From: JAUXFK01 sp034189035
Lineage (GTDB): Bacteria; Desulfobacterota; UBA8473
Direction of reading: 5' to 3'
DNA length: 18,102 nt
NCBI GenBank assembly: GCA_034189035.1
Contig: JAXHVA010000085.1
Coordinates: forward strand, 1-18,102
Part shown: positions 8,528 to 15,266 of the stretch, piece by piece
How the letters are laid out: each line of letters opens with the position of its first letter
Numbering within the stretch: position 1 is the first letter of the stretch
Notes under the pieces: generated by a model
Told to the model about the DNA's origin: nothing
The model's database searches: none
What the model saw: the letters and a program-made list of their open reading frames with translations, nothing else
Program-made: the position numbers and the translations under genes

Positions 8528-8881
8528 TGGTGGAGGCGGCGGGAATTGAACCCGCGTCCGAAGATCTTCCACTCAAGCATCTACATACTTAGCCTGTACT
8601 TTTATTTCGTGTTATAATCCCCTTACAGGCAAGGTTTTTATAGCACTAGCTTATCTTTGATTCGCCCCTTTTTCTATAAGCATTAAAAAGGAACTATCCT
8701 GCTGATCGACGTTCTATCCAGACTCACAGGAAAGACTGGGAGAACGTTAGCTGCTTTAAGCAGCTAAAGCATAGTCATAGTTGTCTGCGATTATATTTAT
8801 GTCCCTATTGTTTTACGAGTAAATAGGACCTCGGTATGCAACTTAAGTTTCTATTACCCCCGTCGAAGCCAGATCGCCCCC
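8528..8881 (-). ncRNA. ssrA: Transfer-messenger RNA (tmRNA)
   Basis: A 354-nt one-piece tmRNA on the minus strand. The 5' end GGGGGCG pairs with the 3' CGCCTCC before A-CCA to form the Ala-tRNA-like acceptor. The 5' side has the conserved GATCTGGCTTCGACGGGG-type segment, and the 3' side has a T-arm with GGGTTCAATTCCC. The tag reading frame lies at 8756-8788: resume codon GCA, then ADNYDYALAA and TAA, within a GCTGCTTTAAGCAGC hairpin. The LAA end is the signal read by ClpXP, whose genes are in this window. Its protein partner smpB is 87 bp upstream on the same strand. Confidence 0.97.
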
Positions 8882-8897
8882 CAAAATTCTGTTTTCC

Positions 8898-8925
8898 CCA
8901 GAGACAAATATAGAAATGTCTGTGG
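8898..8925 (-). other. Hairpin between smpB and ssrA
   Basis: Arms CCAGAGACA and TGTCTGTGG pair over 9 bp with one mismatch around a 10-nt AT loop. On the minus strand the hairpin lies between the smpB stop and the mature 5' end of tmRNA, 16 nt from the latter. It lacks a T-run, so it looks more like a processing or attenuation structure than an intrinsic terminator. This function is inference. Confidence 0.4.
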
Positions 8926-8968
8926 AGCTTACTTGCATAATACTATATTCTCTTTATAAATTATAATA

Positions 8969-9436
8969 TTACATGCGAAACCGAAATGATCTTTCCAGCT
9001 CTCTTTTCTCTGTCTTTCTTTTTATGCTCTCCCTTTTATCGTAAAGCTTCTTCCCCTTGGCTAACCCTAACTCTACCTTTGCCTTTCCATTCTTTAGGTA
9101 CATGCTTATTGGGATAAGTGTCATACCTTTTTCTTGAATCTTTCCAATCAATCTCTTTATTTCCCTCTTATGGAGGAGTAGCTTACGTTCTCTTAATGGG
9201 TCATGATTGAATTGATTTGCATGGATATACGGAGAAATATGAGTGTTTATCAGATACAACTCCCCATTCTTTATCTTTGCATATCCATCTTTAATATTTA
9301 CCTTTCCCTCCCTGCATGATTTTATCTCGCTGCCTTTGAGTACAATACCGGTCTCATATGTCTCATCAATAAAATAATTATGTAATGCTTTTTTATTCCT
9401 AGATATTACTTTTTGTTGTAATAATTTTTTAACCAT
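8969..9436 (-). CDS. smpB: SsrA-binding protein SmpB
   Basis: Small basic RNA-binding protein that carries tmRNA into the A site of stalled ribosomes. At 155 residues it is the normal length. It shows the family signatures ISRNKKALHNYFIDETYETGIVL, LKGSEIKSCREGKVNIKDGYA and YLINTHISPY, and the lysine-rich C-terminal tail GLAKGKKLYDKRESIKRK that enters the mRNA channel. The ATG (GTTAAAAAA follows) has no strong Shine-Dalgarno. An alternative start is not supported by the family N-terminus. It is directly upstream of ssrA. Confidence 0.97.
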   Translation of the reverse strand: MVKKLLQQKVISRNKKALHNYFIDETYETGIVLKGSEIKSCREGKVNIKDGYAKIKNGELYLINTHISPYIHANQFNHDPLRERKLLLHKREIKRLIGKIQEKGMTLIPISMYLKNGKAKVELGLAKGKKLYDKRESIKRKTEKRELERSFRFRM

Positions 9437-10311
9437 AATTCATTTCGGCTAACTGTAAGAAAATGATAAGAATTTTATGAGAGAAAACCTTGTGAAACTC
9501 ATTTTAAATTTATATATACAAATACGTATTGAATTTACCCCGAAAGAAGAGTGATATAGATAAGGGATTGCTGATCTCACCACATCTTAACATTGTTGCT
9601 ATAAATATCACTATGCCCTCCTTTACCAAAAGAATAGAAAATATTTATATGCCTTTAAGGTTATAAATCAATAATTTATTCAAATGTATCGCTGTCAATC
9701 GAAAGGGTAAATTACATTATAAAAGAAATATTTTGTTCGGATTTAGTTCAATAACTATTATATAGTATAATACCGATGTATAGATTTGTCAATATGTATG
9801 AATTACAACTCGGCAATATAAATATGGGTATAGTTAGTAAAAAGTTTTTCTATAGTCTGATATTTATATTAGCAACCAGAAGAGACAATCTATTACAAGG
9901 CTCGGATCTAAGAGAACATCATTTTTGAAAAATATTTTAAAGCCTTTCGATGGAATTGTCCACTTCAATAAGAATATCTGTAATTTTCTTCCTATTTTCG
10001 AGATAAATGATAAGGATTAGGTTGAGGAACTCAAAAATTGTAGATAACCTTCAGGAAGCGACACTGAAAGATATTGATCGTATCGTAGGTTTGCCTCCTT
10101 CAGACAGAAGCAGACTACGAGAGTTTATCCTGAGCATAGCCGAAGGGCAGCTCAACTTTGCAGCAAGCCCCTCAACTCGTTACATCCGATAAGATCACTC
10201 TTTTAGAATACCCCCTATTTAATCAATTACGTGGATAATTAACTAGTTGGATAGCAATTTAAGTCCGTGAATAAAGGATAATAGAACCAATAATGTATTC
10301 CAAATATTTTA
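9437..10311. other. Long gene-poor spacer between core block and ars island
   Basis: About 875 bp of mostly AT-rich DNA with no convincing gene. It must hold the smpB promoter on its left side, but no hexamer pair there is persuasive. Around 10007-10192 a 61-codon frame with higher GC exists but is unlike any family I recognise. It ends with the segment TCCTGAGCATAGCCGAAGGG, which resembles short dispersed repeats seen in many environmental genomes. The spacer marks the change from minus-strand core genes to the plus-strand resistance genes and may contain a junction of transferred DNA. Confidence 0.45.
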
Positions 10312-10340
10312 TTGACAGAAATAATTACTCTTGCTATATT
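10312..10340 (+). promoter_or_regulatory. Sigma70-type promoter of the ars operon
   Basis: TTGACA at 10312-10317 and TATATT at 10335-10340 are separated by exactly 17 nt, followed by the arsR start 25 nt downstream. The short spacing to the ATG suits an autoregulated repressor that binds over or just downstream of the promoter. The AT-rich, partly palindromic sequence at about 10335-10355 (ATATTGTAAAATAGTGATAT) is a candidate operator, which I infer from position only. Confidence 0.75.
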
Positions 10341-10364
10341 GTAAAATAGTGATATGGAGATATT

Positions 10365-10709
10365 ATGAGAGAGTTTATCAAGGTAATGAAAGCCCTTTCC
10401 GACCCGAACCGGGTCAAGATGGTCAAACTACTCCAGCGGCGAGTGCTATGCGTATGCGAGATTCAAGAGGCTTTGGGCCTGGCCCAGTCAACCGCCAGCA
10501 AGCATCTTAAGATATTGGAAGAGGCTGGTTTAATTACCTATTTTAAGGAAGGACCGTGGGTGAATTATCAGTTGGCAGACGGTGCGAAAAATCCCTATGT
10601 GGCTAACCTGCTAGGAAACTTGCGGTATTGGCTGGAGGATGAAGTAGATGTGGTGGCATTGATAGAAAGGTTACCCGAAATCAATCGCGAAAACATCTGC
10701 GGCAAATAA
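10365..10709 (+). CDS. arsR: ArsR/SmtB-family metalloregulator
   Basis: Winged-helix repressor that releases DNA when arsenite or antimonite binds cysteines. The 114-residue protein has the helix-turn-helix core LAQSTASKHLKILEEAGLI (about 39-57) and a CVC pair (Cys29, Cys31) in the helix preceding it, the position of the inducer site in ArsR of E. coli type (CVCDLC). The third Cys of that motif is Gln34 here. Another Cys (112) is near the C-terminus and might complete the site. GGAG 5 nt before the ATG supports the start. It is first in the plus-strand series and has its own promoter, so it probably represses itself and the permease behind it. Confidence 0.93.
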   Translation: MREFIKVMKALSDPNRVKMVKLLQRRVLCVCEIQEALGLAQSTASKHLKILEEAGLITYFKEGPWVNYQLADGAKNPYVANLLGNLRYWLEDEVDVVALIERLPEINRENICGK

Positions 10710-10974
10710 TCTTTTAATGGTTATTGAGTTCGCCCTGAAAACATTATGAGTAACTTCTCGATTTTAAAAGATAAAAGAACATCGAGTTCAATAAATCCCT
10801 GATAATGTTATCCGGCTAACCAATCAACAAGAAATTTCTTTTATTCGAAGTTAAATCATAAGTCATTTAATTATTTTTTTGAACTTATTATATCGACATA
10901 TGGCGAATTATGAATAAGAAGGCGGCTTACGACATGCCGGCGGAACATGAAACCACTCTAAAGGGGATTGAATA

Positions 10975-12147
10975 ATGAAAGAGCGCACTAAACTGTTGTT
11001 GATAGTGGGTGTATTTATAGCGGCCTATTATATCCCATGGAACCATCCGGTGATCCGTCAATCCGGGCTGGAAGCCTTTATGATGCTTCAGGAATATGCC
11101 CGAGAACATGTTCTCACCTGCTTGATCCCCGCCTTTTTTATTGCTGGATCTATTGCAGTTTTCGTGTCTCAGGCCTCAGTGCTAAAATACTTCGGAGCCC
11201 AAGCCAGCAAAATATTATCATACTCAGTTGCGTCAGTTTCAGGGACTATCCTTGCTGTATGTTCTTGTACAGTGCTACCTTTATTCGCAGGTGTCTTTAC
11301 ACGAGGCGCCGGTATTGGGCCTGCCACCGCTTTCCTTTATTCAGGACCAGCGATCAATGTACTCGCTATCACTCTGACGGCTAAAATCCTTGGATGGCAG
11401 CTCGGATTAGCTCGGGCCATAGGTGCAGTGATCTTTGCAGTGGTGACGGGGTTGTTGATGGCTTTGATATTCCGGAAAGATGATGCAGCTCGCACAACGG
11501 GGCAGATTTACATGCCCGACGCAGGGGCTAAAGAGCGTACTTTACTGCAAGACACGATGTATATTTTGACGATGGTATCGATTTTAGTCTTTGCAGCTTT
11601 TGCAAAACCCGCTCCTGGATCAACTGGTTTGTGGTCCTCTGTCTTCGCTGCTAAATGGTACATTACTATCACTTTGCTGATTATTCTGGGTTTTATGCTT
11701 AAGGCTTGGTTTACAAAGGATGAGTGCAAAAGTTGGGTGGAATCTACATGGGGTTTTATAAAGCAAATCTTCCCACTGTTGGCAGGCGGTGTTCTGGTAG
11801 CTGGATTCATGCTGGGTCGTCCCGGTCATCAGGGTCTGATCCCTGAACAATGGATTCAGTCCCTTTTGAGCGGCAATTCAGTCTGGGCAAACCTTATAGC
11901 CTCGCTTGCCGGTGCTTTGATGTACTTAGCTACACTGACGGAAGTGCCGATTTTACAGGGATTGCTTGGAGCTGGAATGGGCAAAGGACCGGCATTGGCA
12001 CTCCTTCTGGCCGGACCGGCATTATCACTGCCAAACATACTGGTAATAGGAAGGATAATGGGTATGAAAAAGACTGCAACCTTTTGCGGTATCATTGTGG
12101 TCATGTCAACCATTGCCGGGATGCTATACGGCGCTTTGTTCGCATAG
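10975..12147 (+). CDS. ArsP-type permease (PF03773 family), probable arsenical or metal efflux
   Basis: A 390-residue integral membrane protein with about 8-10 hydrophobic segments. The family core is clear: AVCSCTVLPLFAGVFTRGAGIGPATAFLYSGPAINVLA, with the vicinal-type pair Cys96-x-Cys98 in a membrane segment, and the mirrored second-half motif ATLTEVPILQGLLGAGMGKGPALALLLAGPALSLPN. Characterised family members such as Campylobacter ArsP export trivalent organoarsenicals, while others are linked to different metals, so the exact substrate is uncertain. The ATG at 10975 is preceded by AAGGGG. It lies 265 bp after arsR and 56 bp before a small thioredoxin, a gene order frequent in bacterial ars operons. 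Base composition looks more GC-rich than the core genes to the left. Confidence 0.88.
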   Translation: MKERTKLLLIVGVFIAAYYIPWNHPVIRQSGLEAFMMLQEYAREHVLTCLIPAFFIAGSIAVFVSQASVLKYFGAQASKILSYSVASVSGTILAVCSCTVLPLFAGVFTRGAGIGPATAFLYSGPAINVLAITLTAKILGWQLGLARAIGAVIFAVVTGLLMALIFRKDDAARTTGQIYMPDAGAKERTLLQDTMYILTMVSILVFAAFAKPAPGSTGLWSSVFAAKWYITITLLIILGFMLKAWFTKDECKSWVESTWGFIKQIFPLLAGGVLVAGFMLGRPGHQGLIPEQWIQSLLSGNSVWANLIASLAGALMYLATLTEVPILQGLLGAGMGKGPALALLLAGPALSLPNILVIGRIMGMKKTATFCGIIVVMSTIAGMLYGALFA

Positions 12148-12203
12148 GTGATCAATCGAACAATGAATATTGAATCACAAAAAATAAATAAAGGAGTACA
12201 AAA

Positions 12204-12437
12204 ATGGAAATCAAAATTTTAGGTCCTGGTTGCCCGAAATGCCGGCAGACAGAGAAAGTGGTCAGGAAAGCGATTACTGATTTCGGTATAGCCGCTGATG
12301 TTGAGAAAGTCACTGATGTGATGAAGATCGCCGAGTACGGTGTGTTTGGGACACCGGCTGTTGTAATTGACGGTGAAGTCAAATCAGTGGGTAAAATTCC
12401 GAGTAAAGAGGATCTCAAATCCTGGATTAATAAATAA
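12204..12437 (+). CDS. Small cytosolic thioredoxin-like protein (redox-active disulfide protein 2 / TM0996-MTH895 type)
   Basis: A 77-residue minimal thioredoxin fold with no signal peptide. It starts MEIKILGPGCPKC, with active-site Cys10-Pro-Lys-Cys13, and has the cis-proline loop FGTPAVVIDG (Pro51), ending in the usual GKIPSKEDLKSWI helix. The family is known from archaea and bacteria and is often found beside ArsP-type permeases. The ATG has AAAGGAG 8 nt upstream. It probably reduces a cysteine partner, either the CxC permease or the arsenate reductase once encoded downstream. That choice is inference. Confidence 0.9.
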   Translation: MEIKILGPGCPKCRQTEKVVRKAITDFGIAADVEKVTDVMKIAEYGVFGTPAVVIDGEVKSVGKIPSKEDLKSWINK

Positions 12438-13064
12438 AAAGGATATATTATAGCCGAGACATACTGTGCGAGAGGAAATGAGGGTATAATATTGACTTGC
12501 TCTGGTGGCTCCAATCTTTGAACTGTCTGACATTGACCGTGTTAAGGAGGCATGAAATAGGTGGCAAGCAAGGCAGATTCAGTGAATGAGGCTCCTGGTT
12601 CGGATGGACGCGGCTGTAATCATAGTGCTGATTTGAGGACAACCAAAAATGAGTTCTAAAGAGGATATCAGCAATGCTTCTGAGACCGAAACGGTCTGTT
12701 AGTGTTCAGAAGTGACAAGGGCTGAAATTCTAAGTGCCATAGACAATGTTGCACGATCTCTGGTTGATATAAAAGCGGTCAATGGTGCTTACACTCAAGG
12801 ACTTTGCCGGGAGATCGTCCCCAGAGGACCGAGATGCCCACAAAATAACAAAATTCTCCTGGTGCAAGAGAACACAGGAAAACCAGCGGTTTTACTAAAA
12901 GAGGTGAAGCAATACGCCTCACTGAATACACGAAAACCCTGTTTCGGCCTAAATGCAACTCCAGTTTCGAGTCTGTTTATTGCATCGCACGGCTGAACTA
13001 AGATGTGTATGAGTTCTGCCTTATCTCAACGCTGTTCAAGGTGATACTAATTAAGCCTAAGCTG
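12438..13064 (+). pseudogene. Decayed ars-operon segment, possible TCSGGSN zinc-protein remnant
   Basis: About 630 bp between two thioredoxin/FeS genes without an intact gene. At about 12480-12515 one frame reads GIILTCSGGSN and then hits a stop. This resembles the N-terminus of small putative zinc-binding (DGC-domain) proteins frequent in ars operons, whose next motif would be a version of GQLSD. A shifted frame indeed gives ELSD just behind. Further on, a GTG-started 94-codon frame (12712-12996) has no family signature I recognise. I read the stretch as eroded coding DNA, but only the TCSGGSN piece is suggestive. Confidence 0.35.
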
Positions 13065-13241
13065 ATGGAAATCTTAAAACTTCTGCATAAAACAAACTGC
13101 AAAAAATGCGGTCAACCTATCTCCATGGTATTTGCTGTACAGATGATGGATGGAGGGTGAGATATGGAGCATTGCTCGGAAACGAATAAGGAAGAAAGGA
13201 AAAAGTTGTCCGCCTCTCTATCGGGCTTTGTGTCTGATTAA
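13065..13241 (+). pseudogene. Remnant of a small 4Fe-4S domain protein (PF04060-like)
   Basis: The 58-codon frame starts with ATG and reads MEILKLLHKTNCKKCGQP, then MVFAVQMMDGG, a TGA stop at 13158-13160, and then DMEHCSETNKEERKKL to the TAA at 13239-13241. The pattern K-TNC-x2-CG-QP-x2-MVFA is that of the small Fe-S domain found in the CODH/acetyl-CoA synthase gamma subunit and in stand-alone proteins near ars genes. Two defects are visible. The third ligand of CxxCGxxxC is Ser20, and the frame is cut at codon 32. The rest of the domain, including the fourth Cys, continues in the same frame after the TGA, so decay is recent. It lies between the decayed segment and arsC remnants. Confidence 0.7.
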
Positions 13242-13261
13242 GTTTTAGTGTAGGATCGAAG

Positions 13262-13485
13262 GGAAGACTGAAAGTCCTTTTTCTATGCACTGGCAATTCA
13301 TGCATATGGCAGGGGGTTAAGCCAGGAAATTAAAATCCAGGCGATATAAAAAAGGATATTTCGGTTTTGATGATTCACCAAAACTGGCTAAGGACGCAAA
13401 AACTGAAAAGGAAGTGTGGCGTCACTACAGAAGAATAAAGGATGATATAAAACTTCGTAGGAGGACTATCCGACGCTACCTGTGA
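13262..13485 (+). pseudogene. arsC: Broken arsenate reductase (LMW-phosphatase type arsC)
   Basis: Two pieces of a thioredoxin-coupled ArsC lie in different frames. The first (from 13271) reads KVLFLCTGNSC, the phosphate-binding loop with the catalytic Cys, but it continues CIWQGVKPGN to a stop at 13331-13333 where CRSQMAEG is expected. The second frame, open from 13321 to the TGA at 13483-13485, reads GYFGFDDSPKLAKDAKTEKE and continues VWRHYRRIKDDI. That matches the C-terminal W-GFDDPAKA...FRRVRDEI part of the family. About 60 codons of the middle, with the resolving cysteines, are missing, and the P-loop Arg is lost. The enzyme would convert arsenate to arsenite for Acr3, whose gene begins 12 nt later. 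The remnant cannot encode an active enzyme. Confidence 0.82.
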
Positions 13486-13497
13486 AAAGGAGGGCAT

Positions 13498-14589
13498 ATG
13501 ACGAATTCGTCCATTATAAAACTTAGCTTTCTGGACCGCTTTCTCACGCTGTGGATCTTTCTGGCCATGTTCATCGGTGTAGGAGGCGGTTATCTGTTTC
13601 CGGAAATTAAGAATCTTGTCAATAGGTTTTCAGTTGGAACCACAAACATTCCTATTGCTATGGGTCTGATACTGATGATGTATCCACCACTGGCCAAGGT
13701 GAAATACGAAAAACTCGGTTTAGTTTTCCGTGATGCCAAGGTCTTGTCCTTGTCCCTTGTTCAAAACTGGATCATCGGCCCGATTCTAATGTTCCTGTTG
13801 GCTATTTCTTTTCTATCAGGACACCAGGAATACATGGTTGGTTTGATCCTCATCGGCCTTGCACGTTGCATTGCAATGGTGATCGTCTGGAACGACTTGG
13901 CAAGCGGTAACAGGGAATACTGCGCTGGACTGGTGGCCTTTAATTCAATTTTCCAGGTACTCTTTTTCTCTTTCTATGCCTACATCTTTATCACTATTGT
14001 ACCACGGTGGATTGGTCTTCAAGGTATGGTGGTAGATATCTCCATCGGACAGATTGCAAAGAGCGTCTTTATCTATCTGGGGATTCCCTTCATCGCCGCA
14101 GTTCTGTCAAGGGTGATCGGCCTAAAAACTGTGGGTGTCGATCGCTACGAAAAGAATTTCCTCATCAAGATCAGCCCCATCACCCTGATCGCACTCTTGT
14201 TTACAATCCTGGTAATGTTCTCGCTTAAAGGAGAGTATATCGTTCAACTTCCGATGGATGTAGTGCGAGTTGCTATCCCTCTTTGCATCTATTTTGTTAT
14301 CATGTTCTTTGCGTCCTTCTGGCTCTCCATGAAGGCCAAGGCAACCTATGAGCAGGCCACTACCTTGTCCTTTACGGCGGCTTCTAATAACTTCGAATTG
14401 GCTATTGCTGTAGCTGTGGCAGTCTTCGGTCTCGATTCGGGTCAAGCATTCGCAGCTGTCATCGGTCCGCTGGTTGAAGTGCCGGTGCTCATTACCCTGG
14501 TTAGTGCCGCCCTGTGGTTTAAGCGTAAATATTTTCCCTATGCCGTGGAAACCCCAACCGGGGTGTGTCATGTGACATGCAAGCCATGA
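13498..14589 (+). CDS. arsB: Acr3-type arsenite efflux permease
   Basis: Inner-membrane antiporter that expels arsenite and often antimonite (Acr3/ArsB of the BART superfamily, also named acr3). It has 363 residues with about ten hydrophobic helices. Diagnostic segments are IPIAMGLILMMYPPLAKV, GLARCIAMVIVWNDLA with the essential membrane Cys124, and SFTAASNNFELAIAVAVAVFG with Glu300. Both residues correspond to functional ones in studied Acr3 proteins. The ATG is preceded by AAAGGAGG 5 nt away. The C-terminus adds a short tail with two cysteines (CHVTC, Cys357 and Cys361), which I do not know as a family feature. Everything directly upstream is pseudogenised, so it depends on read-through from the arsR promoter or an unseen local promoter. 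Confidence 0.95.
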   Translation: MTNSSIIKLSFLDRFLTLWIFLAMFIGVGGGYLFPEIKNLVNRFSVGTTNIPIAMGLILMMYPPLAKVKYEKLGLVFRDAKVLSLSLVQNWIIGPILMFLLAISFLSGHQEYMVGLILIGLARCIAMVIVWNDLASGNREYCAGLVAFNSIFQVLFFSFYAYIFITIVPRWIGLQGMVVDISIGQIAKSVFIYLGIPFIAAVLSRVIGLKTVGVDRYEKNFLIKISPITLIALLFTILVMFSLKGEYIVQLPMDVVRVAIPLCIYFVIMFFASFWLSMKAKATYEQATTLSFTAASNNFELAIAVAVAVFGLDSGQAFAAVIGPLVEVPVLITLVSAALWFKRKYFPYAVETPTGVCHVTCKP

Positions 14590-14864
14590 ATGAGGAAACG
14601 CTTTTATCGGTTTCGCAGCGAGCTTCTGTCAAAATCTTTACTACAGGGTGGCAATTTGTTATTAATAATCGTGCTTGCATTGAGTGTGAATCATTTTCGT
14701 ACAAACTGCACCCCTTTGGTAGCCAATTGGTCTCCAAAAAAGCATCTGAAAACGTTTTGAACACCAAGAGATGAACCTGAACTGAAAAAATGAAAATTTA
14801 CTATAGACAGCAGATAATAATAATTTCGAATAGTCGCTCAAAACAATATGAAAGGAGAATTTAA

Positions 14865-15266
14865 TTGAGAAAAACTAAATGGCAATTTCTTATATGGGTA
14901 TCTTTTTTCTGTCTGCCGATGGCGGTGTTTGCTGGAGATTCAAAAACAACTAAAATACCGCATGTTCCAACACCGGGTTTGGTAACCATGGTAGATCTTG
15001 GGGCCCATAAGTGCATTCCATGTAAAATGATGGCTCCTATAATAACCGAACTTCAAAGAGAATACGAAGGTCGTGCTTCGATCATTTTTATCGATGTCTG
15101 GGAACATCGTGAGCAGGCCCAGCGGTTTAATATTCGAGGTATCCCAACTCAGATTTTCTATGATAAAGATGGCAAGGAAGTCAGACGTCATGTAGGATTC
15201 TTAGACAAAAAAAGTATAATAAGAGCTTTTAAAAAGTTGGGTGTATCCAAGGAGGTCAGCCAATGA
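14865..15266 (+). CDS. Exported thioredoxin (periplasmic, CIPC active site; TTG start)
   Basis: A 133-residue thioredoxin-fold protein with an N-terminal signal: basic MRKTK, a hydrophobic stretch from about 6 to 20 and a likely cleavage after Ala23 (VFA-GD). The active site is Cys50-Ile-Pro-Cys53 in LGAHKCIPCKMMAP, and the cis-proline is Pro94 in IRGIPTQIFYD. The start is TTG at 14865 with AAAGGAG 7 nt upstream. An internal ATG would cut the signal, so TTG is preferred. The stop overlaps the next gene's ATG by 4 nt (ATGA), so the two are translated together. It should shuttle electrons from the CcdA-like partner to a periplasmic or membrane substrate. A link to arsenic handling rests on context only. 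Confidence 0.9.
   Translation: MRKTKWQFLIWVSFFCLPMAVFAGDSKTTKIPHVPTPGLVTMVDLGAHKCIPCKMMAPIITELQREYEGRASIIFIDVWEHREQAQRFNIRGIPTQIFYDKDGKEVRRHVGFLDKKSIIRAFKKLGVSKEVSQ

Noticed and set aside
8385..8576. 63-codon minus-strand frame (MSGRSSDAGSIPAAS...)
   Set aside because: Begins in the 3' tRNA-like end of tmRNA; no family similarity.
10007..10192. 61-codon plus-strand frame (TLKDIDRIVGLPPSDRSRLREF...)
   Set aside because: No ribosome-binding site and no recognisable family. It overlaps a repeat-like 20-mer, so probably not a gene.
10721..10808. Nested inverted repeats (TTATTGA/TCAATAA, CTCGAT/ATCGAG, CATTAT/ATAATG) between arsR and the permease
   Set aside because: Short arms that compete with each other, large loops, no T-run; not convincing as terminator or riboswitch.
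12712..12996. 94-codon GTG-started frame with a faint NifU-like look (VTRAEILSAIDNVARSL)
   Set aside because: The CxxC of NifU-like domains is absent and the rest is low in family character; treated as decayed DNA.
13158..13160. Selenocysteine at the in-frame TGA of the 4Fe-4S remnant
   Set aside because: The TGA is not at a ligand position, the adjacent hairpin is too small for a SECIS, and another ligand Cys is already lost.
14590..14864. Frame 14565-14774 after acr3 as an extra ars gene
   Set aside because: It overlaps the acr3 end, has no family motif and no Shine-Dalgarno; I see nothing else recognisable in this gap.
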